Assembly (NCBI GenBank): GCA_030615745.1
Contig: JAUWYR010000028.1
Coordinates: 1-30,806, forward strand
Source: Candidatus Zixiibacteriota bacterium
GTDB taxonomy: Bacteria > Zixibacteria > MSB-5A5 > SM23-73-2
Length of the DNA: 30,806 nucleotides
Direction of reading: 5' to 3'
Positions 8,086 to 15,822 of the stretch are shown in pieces (within the stretch, counting starts at the first letter, position 1; each line of letters starts with the position of its first letter). The translations under genes were made by a program, and so were the position numbers. The notes under the pieces were generated by a model. The model did no database searches. It had not been told where the DNA came from and saw only the letters and a program-made list of their open reading frames with translations.

Positions 8086-8338
8086 TACCAAAAAAGGAGT
8101 TAGCCCAATGAAAATCAAGAAATTCCTGATTCATTTTTTAATCGCTTTTGCTATAACCTTCGTAGTAAATGCAATTGTGGTTTACCTTTGGAATCTTATA
8201 CGGCATGGAGAGGGTGCTTTCAATTGGGAGATAACATTCTTCTTTGCAATAACATTTGGCATTGTCCTGCCATTGTTAGATATTTGGAGAAGCGAGGAGA
8301 AATAGAATCGTTATAACAAGATGCAACTTCAGATAACA
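8086..8338 (+). repeat. Direct repeat copy A (small membrane gene plus tail)
   Basis: About 250 bases that recur with substitutions and small indels at 8962-9211. Both begin with TACCAAAAAAGGAGTT and end with ATAACAAGATGCAACTTCAG followed by ATAACA. The pair flanks the RRM gene. Confidence 0.8.
8108..8305 (+). CDS. Small two-helix membrane protein (intact copy)
   Basis: A 65-residue protein of unknown function. Two hydrophobic segments (FLIHFLIAFAITFVVNAIVVYLW and ITFFFAITFGIVLPLLDIW) flank a short charged loop. The ATG is preceded by AAAGGAG at good spacing, so the longer open frame starting upstream at 7940 is not used. A second copy of gene and flanks, frameshifted, lies at 8984-9178. Confidence 0.65.
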   Translation: MKIKKFLIHFLIAFAITFVVNAIVVYLWNLIRHGEGAFNWEITFFFAITFGIVLPLLDIWRSEEK

Positions 8339-8459
8339 CGAAAACGTTAGACGAAATTCCGGTATGAATGTTTAAAATAAAGGTTCTGTTAAGAAAAAAT
8401 GATAGTAAAAATGGTAAATAAAAATCAAACTAAGCATTTAACAAAAGGAGGAGGTCAGA

Positions 8460-8753
8460 ATGAATATCTACGTAGGCAATTTGTCGCGCGAAATTACCGA
8501 AGAGGATTTGCAACAGGCTTTTGAGGCCTTCGGAAAAGTCGCATCCGCCACTCTTATTAAGGACAAGTTCACTGGCGAACCAAGAGGGTTCGGATTCGTG
8601 GAGATGCCGGCTAAAGCTGAAGCCCAGTCCGCGATCAACGGCCTGAACGGCAAGGAGTTGAAGGGACAAACGCTTAACGTTAATGAGGCTCGCCCTCGCT
8701 CCGAAGACCGTCGAGGTGGAGGGAGACGAGGTGGTGGGCGGCGCTTCCGGTAA
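8460..8753 (+). CDS. RRM-type RNA-binding protein
   Basis: A 97-residue single RNA-recognition-motif protein. RNP2 is IYVGNL (residues 3-8) and RNP1 is RGFGFVEM (about 42-49), with the aromatic residues that stack on RNA in place. The C-terminal tail is Arg/Gly-rich (RRGGGRRGGGRRFR), as in bacterial cold-inducible glycine-rich RNA-binding proteins. A strong ribosome site (AAAGGAGGAGG) precedes the ATG. It probably binds single-stranded RNA in the cytoplasm as a chaperone. Its GC content looks higher than the neighbours', and it sits between two copies of a direct repeat, which hints at a mobile cassette. Confidence 0.92.
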   Translation: MNIYVGNLSREITEEDLQQAFEAFGKVASATLIKDKFTGEPRGFGFVEMPAKAEAQSAINGLNGKELKGQTLNVNEARPRSEDRRGGGRRGGGRRFR

Positions 8754-8790
8754 GCGGCACTCGGACATAATAGAGTCATAGTAGAACTTC

Positions 8791-8865
8791 GCCTACAAAG
8801 TGCTTGTGGTTGACTTTGTTCACCCCAATTTCTTCCGCACTTCGCAAACCCACAAAGGGTCAGGC
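8791..8865 (+). repeat. Imperfect long hairpin after the RRM gene (attC-like)
   Basis: GCCTACAAAG..CTTGTGG on the left can pair imperfectly with CCCACAAAGGGTCAGGC on the right across a 75-base span. It follows the RRM stop codon by about 40 bases. The ends (GCCTAC and GTCAGGC) only loosely resemble integron attC core sites. Confidence 0.35.
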
Positions 8866-8889
8866 TGGGTGAAAACTATGTTTTAAAGT

Positions 8890-8965
8890 GGTAGCCGCCC
8901 ATATGGGCGTAATTCATTGAAAATAAACGCAACATTTTCGTCCCGCTAAAAGCGGGGCGGCTACC
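8890..8965. repeat. Paired hairpin repeat, copy 1
   Basis: Starts GGTAGCCGCCC and ends GGGGCGGCTACC, so the outer arms are inverted repeats. Inside are two smaller palindromes, GCCCATATGGGC and CCCGCTAAAAGCGGG. A second, shorter copy is at 27894-27952. Copy 1 abuts the duplicated small membrane gene. Confidence 0.85.
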
Positions 8966-9211
8966 AAAAAAGGAGTTGGCACAGTGAAAATCAAGAAACT
9001 CCTGATTCATTTTGTAATCGCTTTTTTGCTGTAACCTTCGTAGTTAATGCAATTGTGGTTTATATTTGGAATCTTATACGGTATGGAGAGGGTGCTTTCA
9101 ATTGGGGGATTTCATTCTTCTTTGGCATAGTATGTGGCATTCTTTTCGCCATTGTGTTGGAGGAACGAGGAACAATAGAATCGTCATAACAAGATGCAAC
9201 TTCAGATAACA
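8962..9211 (+). repeat. Direct repeat copy B
   Basis: Second copy of the roughly 250-base unit seen at 8086-8338. It begins inside the last bases of the hairpin repeat (TACC is shared), so the junction of duplication and hairpin coincides. Confidence 0.75.
8984..9178 (+). pseudogene. Frameshifted duplicate of the small membrane protein
   Basis: Homologous to 8108-8305 over its whole length with the ribosome site kept (AAAGGAG), but the start is GTG. Two extra T bases in the run (GCTTTTTTGCT against GCTTTTGCT) shift the frame and bring an early stop. Further substitutions and a small deletion near the 3' end confirm decay. The tag-aligned original stop is at 9176-9178. Confidence 0.75.
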
Positions 9212-9267
9212 AGGGTTTGTGGCTATGCCCAAATGCCTTGGGCACTTTGCAGATACAAAGAATGTTA
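9207..9267 (+). repeat. Imperfect hairpin before the SCP2-cupin gene (attC-like)
   Basis: TAACA pairs with TGTTA at the ends, GTTTGT with ACAAAG inside, and TGCCCAA with TTGGGCA at the tip around ATGCC. It ends in GTTAGCCG, close to the integron core GTTRRRY. Copy A carries a shortened equivalent (GATAAC, then GTTAGACG at 8346-8353) at the same place. Confidence 0.4.
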
Positions 9268-9296
9268 GCCGAAACTGGCGGAAAGGAGTGATAATC

Positions 9297-10091
9297 ATGA
9301 TTTTTTTTAGGCACCTTTTGAAATTAGCTTTAGTATTTGTTGTAATTCAGTTTTGCTTTGTCCAAATAGGTTCCGGACAATCTACAAATCCTGAAACCTC
9401 TGATGTGGGTAACATTCTTAATGTAATGGCGCAAAGTTTCAAAAACAAAATTGAAGAGGACTTCTCAACAGTTGTGCAGTTCGATATTACTGACCGAAAA
9501 GAATCCTGGCACGTGATTGTTGAAAAGGGACGAAAAGTTGTTGTCGGCAAAGGTCCACACGAGGAAGCGCATTTCTTTTTCTTTACTACTACTGACACAC
9601 TGCGTCTTATCTATGAGGGTAAGATGACTGCGGCGACAGCAGCAAGTAAAGCAAAAGGTTCTGATCACGCACCTTTAGACCTAAAATTGGCTGAGAGGTT
9701 GGAATTCACTCCAGAGGTTAGGATTCAGTTTTACACCTTTATCCAGCACTTCTTCAATTCCTCAGTTCCAGAAAAAATTTTGTTGGGAGAGGAATATTCC
9801 CGTGTTGTGCACGGTGGGCATGTTATTGCTCTATATTATTATCCAGGATTTCGTAGCGGTTGGTATTTGTTGAAAAAGGGGGAAAAATTAAATGAGCCGG
9901 GAGATACTAACCCTTTTCCGCAGGCTTTCATTTTTATAGAAGGCGAAGGCTTTGCAAAGATCGGGGACAAAACCATTAAAGTAAAAGCAGGTGAGTCTTA
10001 TTACATTCCACCAAATTCAGATCATGTTGTTTGGACAGAAAGCGAGGTGCCCTTAGTTTTGATTTGGCTTGCCTGGGGAGAGGGGGCTTGA
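9297..10091 (+). CDS. Secreted SCP2-like / cupin fusion protein
   Basis: A 264-residue protein. A signal peptide is seen (FRHLLKLALVFVVIQFCFVQIGSGQS). Residues about 35-140 look like an SCP2 sterol-carrier-type domain: MAQSFKNKIEEDFSTVVQFDI, then W-VIVEKGRKVVVG, TDTLRLIYEGKMTAATA and AERLEF. Residues about 175-262 form a cupin: GHVIALYYYPGF, FIFIEGEGFAKIGDKTIKVKAGESYYIPPNSDHVVW. The C-terminal His of the cupin motif is present, but the first motif lacks the usual H-H pair, so metal binding is doubtful. The ATG at 9297 with GGAAAGGAG upstream is preferred over an ATG at 9219 that would hide the signal peptide. It may bind a lipid or small hydrophobic ligand; the substrate is unknown. Confidence 0.75.
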   Translation: MIFFRHLLKLALVFVVIQFCFVQIGSGQSTNPETSDVGNILNVMAQSFKNKIEEDFSTVVQFDITDRKESWHVIVEKGRKVVVGKGPHEEAHFFFFTTTDTLRLIYEGKMTAATAASKAKGSDHAPLDLKLAERLEFTPEVRIQFYTFIQHFFNSSVPEKILLGEEYSRVVHGGHVIALYYYPGFRSGWYLLKKGEKLNEPGDTNPFPQAFIFIEGEGFAKIGDKTIKVKAGESYYIPPNSDHVVWTESEVPLVLIWLAWGEGA

Positions 10092-10130
10092 ATTTATTTG
10101 CCAACTTCGCCTAACGCAGGAGGTTGTCGG

Positions 10131-10190
10131 AAAACTCCCGAAGTCGATTTATGGTTTTGTAAACACACCATAAATAATTATTTTTTCTTC
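10131..10190 (+). repeat. Hairpin upstream of the transposase relic
   Basis: ATTTATGGT and ACCATAAAT form a perfect 9-base stem around TTTGTAAACAC, followed by an A/T stretch with six Ts. It could act as a weak terminator for the SCP2-cupin gene or be part of an insertion-sequence end (GGTTGTCGGAAAACTCC lies just upstream). Confidence 0.4.
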
Positions 10191-10269
10191 TTCAAGAAGA
10201 TATATTGTCTACATGATTTGAACAAAGCCTGCCCGGCCAGGGATAATATCTTGAGGAGGGGAGGTATCC

Positions 10270-10416
10270 ATGAATGTAAAATATCGTGAATATAACCCGG
10301 AACAGACCTATTTTACCGTAATTGATCCTAAGCTGAAAAGAATTGGGTTTATGAATGCTTGGCTACTAAGTGTGATGCGTATTTTTTTATTTAAAGAAAT
10401 AGATTTCAGCCTTTGA
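10270..10416 (+). pseudogene. N-terminal relic of a transposase
   Basis: A 48-codon open frame with a good ribosome site (GAGGAGGGGAGG). It begins MNVKYREYNPEQTYFTVIDP, which resembles the first residues of IS1182/IS4-type transposases (K-R-Y-x-x-Q-T-x-x-x-x-I-D-P). After about 28 residues the resemblance ends and a stop follows, so only the 5' tip of an insertion sequence remains. The family assignment rests on this short stretch. Confidence 0.45.
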
Positions 10417-10470
10417 GTTTTAAAAAGATTTTGCTATTTGATTGGATGTCGATTTTTGATTATTTTTGAC

Positions 10471-10499
10471 TTGACAAACAGAAAGTTAATTATTTAATT
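10471..10499 (+). promoter_or_regulatory. Possible sigma-70-type promoter for fdhE
   Basis: TTGACA at 10471-10476, then 17 bases and TTAATT (four of six matches to TATAAT). It lies about 40 bases before the fdhE start in an otherwise empty AT-rich stretch. Weak evidence only. Confidence 0.3.
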
Positions 10500-10540
10500 G
10501 ACAGACAATTTTAAATGAGTTCTTTTAATTTTTTTTGACT

Positions 10541-11365
10541 ATGACTCGGGAAGAAAAAATATTAAAGAATTTATACCAGGAACTGGAAAAGGTCCACTCC
10601 GAGGCACAAAGAAATTATAAAGAGGAAAAGATAAAAATTGACCAAGAAGAACTTGAAAAAAGGATTAGTCAATCTGAGCATCTGGTAGATTTTGAGAATA
10701 TAGAGATCGATAAGAGATGGCTTGAAGAGCTTTTTAAAGAATATCTTTTGGCATTAAAAAAGTTCGGAAAAGAAAATGAGATGTTGACAAAAAAGTTAGA
10801 GGATAGCTTTGAGCGGAAAAAGTTAGATTTAGAGGTTTTAATAAAAAAAGTGCTTTGTTCGGATTTAAACTACTTGAGAAGTTTGGCTCAGAAGCTTGAG
10901 GTGGAGGATAATGACCTCCTCTTTTTAGGTCTGGAATTGGGCAAGCCTGTTTTCAAGCTATATGCTGAAAAACTGAAAGGGAAAATAGAGTTCGACAATT
11001 GGGGAAAAGGATATTGTCCGGTATGCGGAAGCCATCCTGCTATGGCTTACTTAAGAAAAGATGATGGTAAAAGGATTTTATGGTGCCAGTTCTGCGGAAC
11101 CGAATGGAGCTTTATGAGGATAAAATGCCCTTTTTGCTCCAATGAGGACCAGAACAGTTTAAGACACTTTTTCACAGATGAAAAAAGCCCTTACCGGGTA
11201 TACGTGTGTGATAAGTGTAAAAGATATGTAAAGACTGTAGATCAACGAAAAATAGAGGAAGAAAAAGTTTTGGATCTGGGTTGGGAAAATTTAGGGACTT
11301 TTACGCTGGACCTTTTAGCACAAAAAGATGGCTACTCGAATATTGGAACTCTGTTTGGAGTTTAA
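10541..11365 (+). CDS. fdhE: Formate dehydrogenase accessory protein FdhE
   Basis: A 274-residue cytoplasmic maturation factor that binds iron through cysteine pairs and helps assemble exported formate dehydrogenases before Tat transport. The family's C-terminal cysteine motifs are all visible: CPVCGSHP, WCQFCGTEWSFMRIKCPFC and YVCDKCKRYVKTVD. The N-terminal half is charged and helical. An in-frame TTG at 10535 would add two residues; neither start has a clear ribosome site. It is the first gene of the formate dehydrogenase locus, separated from the structural genes by a 113-base gap that holds a CRP/FNR-like palindrome. Confidence 0.9.
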   Translation: MTREEKILKNLYQELEKVHSEAQRNYKEEKIKIDQEELEKRISQSEHLVDFENIEIDKRWLEELFKEYLLALKKFGKENEMLTKKLEDSFERKKLDLEVLIKKVLCSDLNYLRSLAQKLEVEDNDLLFLGLELGKPVFKLYAEKLKGKIEFDNWGKGYCPVCGSHPAMAYLRKDDGKRILWCQFCGTEWSFMRIKCPFCSNEDQNSLRHFFTDEKSPYRVYVCDKCKRYVKTVDQRKIEEEKVLDLGWENLGTFTLDLLAQKDGYSNIGTLFGV

Positions 11366-11396
11366 GGTAAAGGAAGGAAGTTTTTTTTCAATTAGA

Positions 11397-11414
11397 TTGT
11401 GAAACTTTTCACAA
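11397..11414. promoter_or_regulatory. CRP/FNR-type operator
   Basis: TTGTGAAACTTTTCACAA is a perfect inverted repeat with the TGTGA-N6-TCACA arrangement bound by CRP/FNR-superfamily regulators. It lies about 65 bases upstream of the cytochrome and formate dehydrogenase genes, a plausible promoter position. A near copy lies upstream of the glutamate dehydrogenase gene. Confidence 0.6.
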
Positions 11415-11478
11415 TGTAGATAAATAAGGTCTTGAAAGACTTAAAAACTAATCTTTAAAATGAAGGAGGTGAGACCAT

Positions 11479-11997
11479 ATGCCACATTGTAAAAAGCTTT
11501 CATTCTATCTTGTCTTAATCTCAGTTATTGCTTTTGCTTTCGCATTTTTACAGGCTCAAGTTCCTAAGGAGACTTCTCCTCCCAAAGAAGCTGAGGAGCT
11601 AACCCCTTTTCAGAAAGGGTGCGCGGTCTGTCATTCACTGGAGAGAATCAGACTGGAGATGGAGAAGTTGATCAAAGATATGCACCAGAAAGCTGGAATT
11701 CAGTTGTCGGATGAGAATGTTAAGGAAATAGAAGAGACCCTTACTCTAAAGCCGGTGAAGGAACCACATAAGGTCTTATTTCAAGAGAAATGTGCCGGGT
11801 GTCATTCCTTGGATAAAGTAGTTCTGGCTCATCAGACCAAGGATGAAGCGGAGATGAAGGATATCATCGAGAGGATGGCGAAGAAAGAGAAGTCAGGAAT
11901 TTCCCAAGAGGAGATTGATAAAATACACCAGTCGATGATCATGTTAAATGAGATCTACGAGAAAGATGTAGAAGTGAAACCTGAAAAGAAAGAATAA
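11479..11997 (+). CDS. Exported diheme c-type cytochrome
   Basis: A 172-residue protein with a signal peptide (LVLISVIAFAFAFLQAQ) and two haem c attachment sites, CAVCH (Cys48-His52) and CAGCH (Cys105-His109). The two halves look like an internal duplication: each has FQ--CAGCHSL followed by a helical stretch. It has a strong ribosome site (GAAGGAGGTGAG) and directly precedes the formate dehydrogenase genes. In many bacteria a membrane cytochrome b (gamma subunit) takes the electrons; here no such gene is present, so this cytochrome is the likely periplasmic acceptor. That role is inferred from position. Confidence 0.85.
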   Translation: MPHCKKLSFYLVLISVIAFAFAFLQAQVPKETSPPKEAEELTPFQKGCAVCHSLERIRLEMEKLIKDMHQKAGIQLSDENVKEIEETLTLKPVKEPHKVLFQEKCAGCHSLDKVVLAHQTKDEAEMKDIIERMAKKEKSGISQEEIDKIHQSMIMLNEIYEKDVEVKPEKKE

Positions 11998-12024
11998 AAA
12001 ATTTAAGGAGGTGAAAAAAATTAT

Positions 12025-15000
12025 ATGAGAGTCTCAAGAAGAGGATTTCTGAAGATAACCGGTGCTACTGCTGGTGGAGCGGTTTTGGGGTCTTTCGGAT
12101 TTTTTCCCAAGGAGGCTAAGGCTCAGGCATTTAAGCTGAAAATAAAATATGCTAAAGAAAGCACTACCATCTGTCCCTACTGCGCTGTGGGATGCAGTGA
12201 AATAGTCTCGGTAAGCAATGGAAAAATAATAAATATTGAGGGAGACCCAGACCATCCCATTAATCAAGGGTCTTTGTGCAGTAAAGGTGAGGCTTTGATT
12301 CAGGTTGCTAATAACGAAAGAAGAATGACCAAGGTTCTATACAGAGCTCCCTACAGCGACAAGTGGGAAGAAAAGACCTGGGATTGGGCTCTGCCTGAGA
12401 TCGCTAAGAGGATAAAAAAGACCAGAGACGAAAACTGGATGGAAAAAGACAGGCAGGGTAGAATAGTTAACCGGACAGAGGCTTTGGCTGGTTTGGGCGG
12501 TGCTGCTATTGATAATGAGGAATGCTATCTCTGGGTCAAGTTAGCCCGAGCCTTGGGAATAGTCTATCTGGAACACCAAGCACGCATATGACACTCTGCC
12601 ACAGTCGCCGGTCTGGCGGAAACTTATGGCAGAGGGGCTATGACCAATCACTGGATCGATATCAAGAATGCAGATTGCATTATGATTATCGGATCCAATG
12701 CCGCAGAAAACCACCCCATCTCCTTCAGATGGGTGACCAAGGCTATGGAGAATGGGGCTAAACTGATAAGTGTTGATCCCCGCTTCACCCGCACCTCAGC
12801 CCGAGCGGACCTCTACGTCCCTATTAGATCTGGCTCAGATATCGCATTTATAGGTGCGATAATAAATTATGTGTTACAAAATGACCTTTACAACACAGAG
12901 TATCTTTTGGACCATACCAATGCAAGTTTTCTGGTCAATCCGGATTTCGGCTTCGATGATGGATTGTTCACCGGGTATAATGAGAAGAAGAGAAAATACG
13001 ATAAAAAGAGCTGGCAATACCAGCTGGATGAGAATGGGATTCCCAAGATTGATAAAACCTTGAAGGACCCTAACTGTGTGTTCCAGCTTTTGAAAAAACA
13101 TTTCTCCCGTTATACCTTAGAGAAGGCGTCCCAGATAACAGGAGCTTCACCCGAGAGTATAGTCAAAACAGCTAAAACTTACGGAGCTACCGGAGCAAAA
13201 GACAAATCAGGAACGATAATGTATGCAATGGGCACCACCCAGCATACAGTTGGCACTCAGAATGTCCGTATATATGCTGTTCTTCAGCTTCTTTTAGGGA
13301 ATGTGGGAGTAGCAGGTGGAGGAATCAATGCATTGAGAGGTGAATCGAATGTGCAGGGCTCAACTGACCATGCCCTCTTGTTTCATATCCTTCCCGGGTA
13401 TCTTAAGACTCCCAGGTCTGAAAACCAGACACTGGCTCAGTATTTGGAAGCTTGGACACCAAAATCCAATGACCCCAAGAGTGCTAATTGGTGGCAGCAC
13501 ACTCCCAAATATATGGTAAGCCTTTTGAAGGCATTCTGGGGAGAAAAGGCTCAAAAGAAAAACGAATTCTGCTATCAATACCTTCCCAAAGTCGGAGCTA
13601 ACTACTCCCATATATCGATGTTTGAGGCGATGTATGATGAAGGAATCAAAGGATTGATCTGCATGGGACAGAATCCAGCAGTTGGCGGACCAAACGTTCT
13701 AAAGGAGAGGAAGGCACTTCAGAAATTGGATTGGCTGGTAGCAGTAGACCTGTGGGAGACTGAGACCGCTGGTTTTTGGGCTGATCCGGATGTGGATCCT
13801 AAGAAGATAAAGACAGAAGTCTTTATGTTACCAGCATCCGCCTCCATGGAGAAGGAAGGGAGTATCACTAATAGCGGGCGTTGGATGCAATGGAGATATA
13901 TGGCGGTTCACTCTCCAGGAGAAGCTAAATCTGATCTGTGGATTCTAGATAGACTCTACAAAGAGTTGAAGAAGCTCTATACCAGTGAAGGTGGTGTTTT
14001 CCCTGATCCCATTGTTCATCTTAATTGGGATTATGGTAAAGGTGAGGAGCCGGATGTGCACTTAGTAGCCAAAGAGATAAATGGTTATGACCTTAAAACT
14101 GGTAAGCTGGTTCCCTCATTTGGTAAGCTCAAGGATGATGGGACAACTTCCTCTGGTAATTGGCTTTATTGTGCAAGCTATACTGAGGATGGTAATATGG
14201 CGGCTCGCAGGAACCTCACCGATGCCCCTAATAAAATTGGACTTTATCCCAAATGGTCGTGGTGCTGGCCGGTAAACAGGAGGATCATTTACAACCGGGC
14301 TTCCTGCGATCTTAAAGGTAATCCTTATGCTCCTCACAAATGGGTGATAAAGTGGACAGGTCCTGAGACTAAATGGACTGGGGATGTTCCAGATGGTGGA
14401 TGGGCTCCTGGAGACAGGTATTCCTTCATTATGAAACCTGAAGGACACGGCAGGCTCTTTGGCTTCGGCTTGGCTGATGGACCGTTTCCTGAGCACTATG
14501 AGCCCCTGGAAAGCCCGGTGAAAAACTTGATGTCTTCTGCGCAGACCAATCCGACCATTGTGATCTGGACCAAGGAGATGGATGAAATCGGGACAGTGAA
14601 GCATTTTCCCATTATCGGTACTACCTATAGAGTTACCGAGCACTGGCAGGCAGGTCAGATGACCAGAAACAATCCCTGGTTAGTTGAGCTGATGCCGGAT
14701 ATGTTTGTGGAGATGAGCAAGTCTTTGGCTAAAGCTAAGAATATAAAGAACGGTGATAGGGTAAGGATTTCAACTGCTCGCGGTGAGATAACCGCCTATG
14801 CTGTGGTAACTGACCGTTTCAAGCCCTTCAAGTTGAATGGAAAAGCTTACGAACAAATTGGGTTGCCCTGGCATTATGGGTACAAAGGTTTGGCTAAAGG
14901 TTGTAGTGCCAACTGTCTGACCCCTCATGTGGGAGATGCCAACACCATGATACCCGAATATAAAGCGTTTTTATGTGACCTGAAAAAGGAGGTTGGTTAA
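12025..15000 (+). CDS. fdhA: Selenocysteine-containing formate dehydrogenase catalytic subunit
   Basis: A 991-residue molybdopterin enzyme that oxidises formate to CO2 in the periplasm. It starts with a twin-arginine signal (SRRGFLK). Cys50, Cys53, Cys57 and Cys85 bind a 4Fe-4S cluster. The in-frame UGA at 12589-12591 (residue 189) is not a true stop: it sits in HQARI-U-HSATVAGLAETYGRGAMTNHW, exactly where FdnG-type enzymes carry selenocysteine followed by His, and the reading frame continues to 15000. A SECIS hairpin follows directly. Later blocks (NVQGSTDH, GQNPAVGGPN, and RNNPWLVELMPDMFVEM near the C-terminus) fit the bis-PGD-binding fold. Gene callers would split it at 12591. The host must have selA, selB, selC and selD elsewhere. 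Ribosome site AAGGAGGTG. Confidence 0.95.
12592..12636 (+). promoter_or_regulatory. Bacterial SECIS element
   Basis: The outer stem CTCTGCCA (12594-12601) pairs perfectly with TGGCAGAG (12627-12634). The apical stem CGCC/GGCG closes a GGTCT loop (12610-12614). The loop starts 18 bases after the UGA, the same spacing and loop sequence as in E. coli fdhF, where SelB binds. Confidence 0.9.
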
Positions 15001-15001
15001 A

Positions 15002-15817
15002 ATGGCAGAAAAAGGTATACTTTTTGATATGGAGAAGTGCATAGCCTGTAGAGCCTGTCAGGTCGCCTGTAAGCAATGGAATGAATTGCCAGCTGAGAAA
15101 ACCACTTTCTTCGCTGCAACAGGTGGATACCAGAATCCGATTGGACTTTCCCCTAAGACTTACACCTTGGTTAAATTTTATGAGGTGGAAAAGGAGAATA
15201 AGCTTCACTGGCTTTTTAGGGTCCATCGGTGCTTTCATTGTGTTGACCCAGCATGTGTTAAGGCTTGTCCGGTTACACCCAAAGCAATGACACACTTGAA
15301 AGAATACGGGCTTACCTATGTAAACAAAGATCTGTGTATCGGGTGCGGAGCCTGTCATGAATACTGTCCCTGGCATATTGCTCAGATCGATGATACTATT
15401 GGAAAGTCCACCAAGTGCACTTTCTGCGTGGATCGGGTAACCAATGGGTTAGAGCCTGCCTGTGCCAAGGCATGCCCTACGGGCGCTATCACATTTGAGG
15501 ATTTTGATAAGCTCTTAGAAATGGCTCATAAAGCCAAGGACAGGCTTAAGAAGAAGGGAAGAAATCCTGTGATTTACGGGGAGAAGGAGCTTAAGACCGG
15601 GATGCATAAGGTCTATGTGCTTCCTGAGCCTTTAGACCTTTATCCTGATCTCCCCAAAAATCCAAAAGTCTCAGAGGACCTGGGATTCTTCCACGACCTT
15701 TTGAAACCTTTTGGCGGCTTGACCCTGACTGCTGCTCTGGTGGGAATGGTCTTAGTGAAAGTAAAAGAGGTAAAAGAGAAAAAAGATAAATTAGTTTCAA
15801 AAAAAGAGGAGGGATAA
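15002..15817 (+). CDS. fdhB: Formate dehydrogenase iron-sulfur subunit
   Basis: A 271-residue electron-transfer subunit of the FdnH type. Cysteine groups for four 4Fe-4S clusters are seen: CIACRACQVAC, CFHCVDPACVKAC, CIGCGACHEYC and CTFCVDRVTNGLEPACAKAC. A single hydrophobic segment near residue 235 (GGLTLTAALVGMVLVKV) would anchor it in the membrane, followed by a lysine-rich tail. It has no signal of its own and would be co-exported with the Tat-bearing catalytic subunit. The ATG at 15002 follows the catalytic-subunit stop by one base, with AAAAGGAGG upstream. Confidence 0.93.
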   Translation: MAEKGILFDMEKCIACRACQVACKQWNELPAEKTTFFAATGGYQNPIGLSPKTYTLVKFYEVEKENKLHWLFRVHRCFHCVDPACVKACPVTPKAMTHLKEYGLTYVNKDLCIGCGACHEYCPWHIAQIDDTIGKSTKCTFCVDRVTNGLEPACAKACPTGAITFEDFDKLLEMAHKAKDRLKKKGRNPVIYGEKELKTGMHKVYVLPEPLDLYPDLPKNPKVSEDLGFFHDLLKPFGGLTLTAALVGMVLVKVKEVKEKKDKLVSKKEEG

Positions 15818-15822
15818 ACTAA

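Noticed and set aside
7940-8107. Longer frame giving a 121-residue protein overlapping the B12 radical SAM gene
   Set aside because: No ribosome site at 7940 and the frame overlaps a well-supported gene; the ATG at 8108 has AAAGGAG, and the duplicate copy begins at the same point.
10098-10289. 63-codon frame before the transposase relic
   Set aside because: It covers hairpins, has no ribosome site and its translation is low-complexity; the relic in another frame explains the 3' part better.
12589-12591. Stop codon splitting the formate dehydrogenase gene, suggesting a pseudogene
   Set aside because: The surrounding residues match the selenocysteine site of FdnG-type enzymes and a well-formed SECIS hairpin follows; the frame stays open for another 800 codons.
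14116-14643. 175-codon minus-strand frame
   Set aside because: It is a shadow of the formate dehydrogenase coding sequence, with no start signals and no recognisable product.
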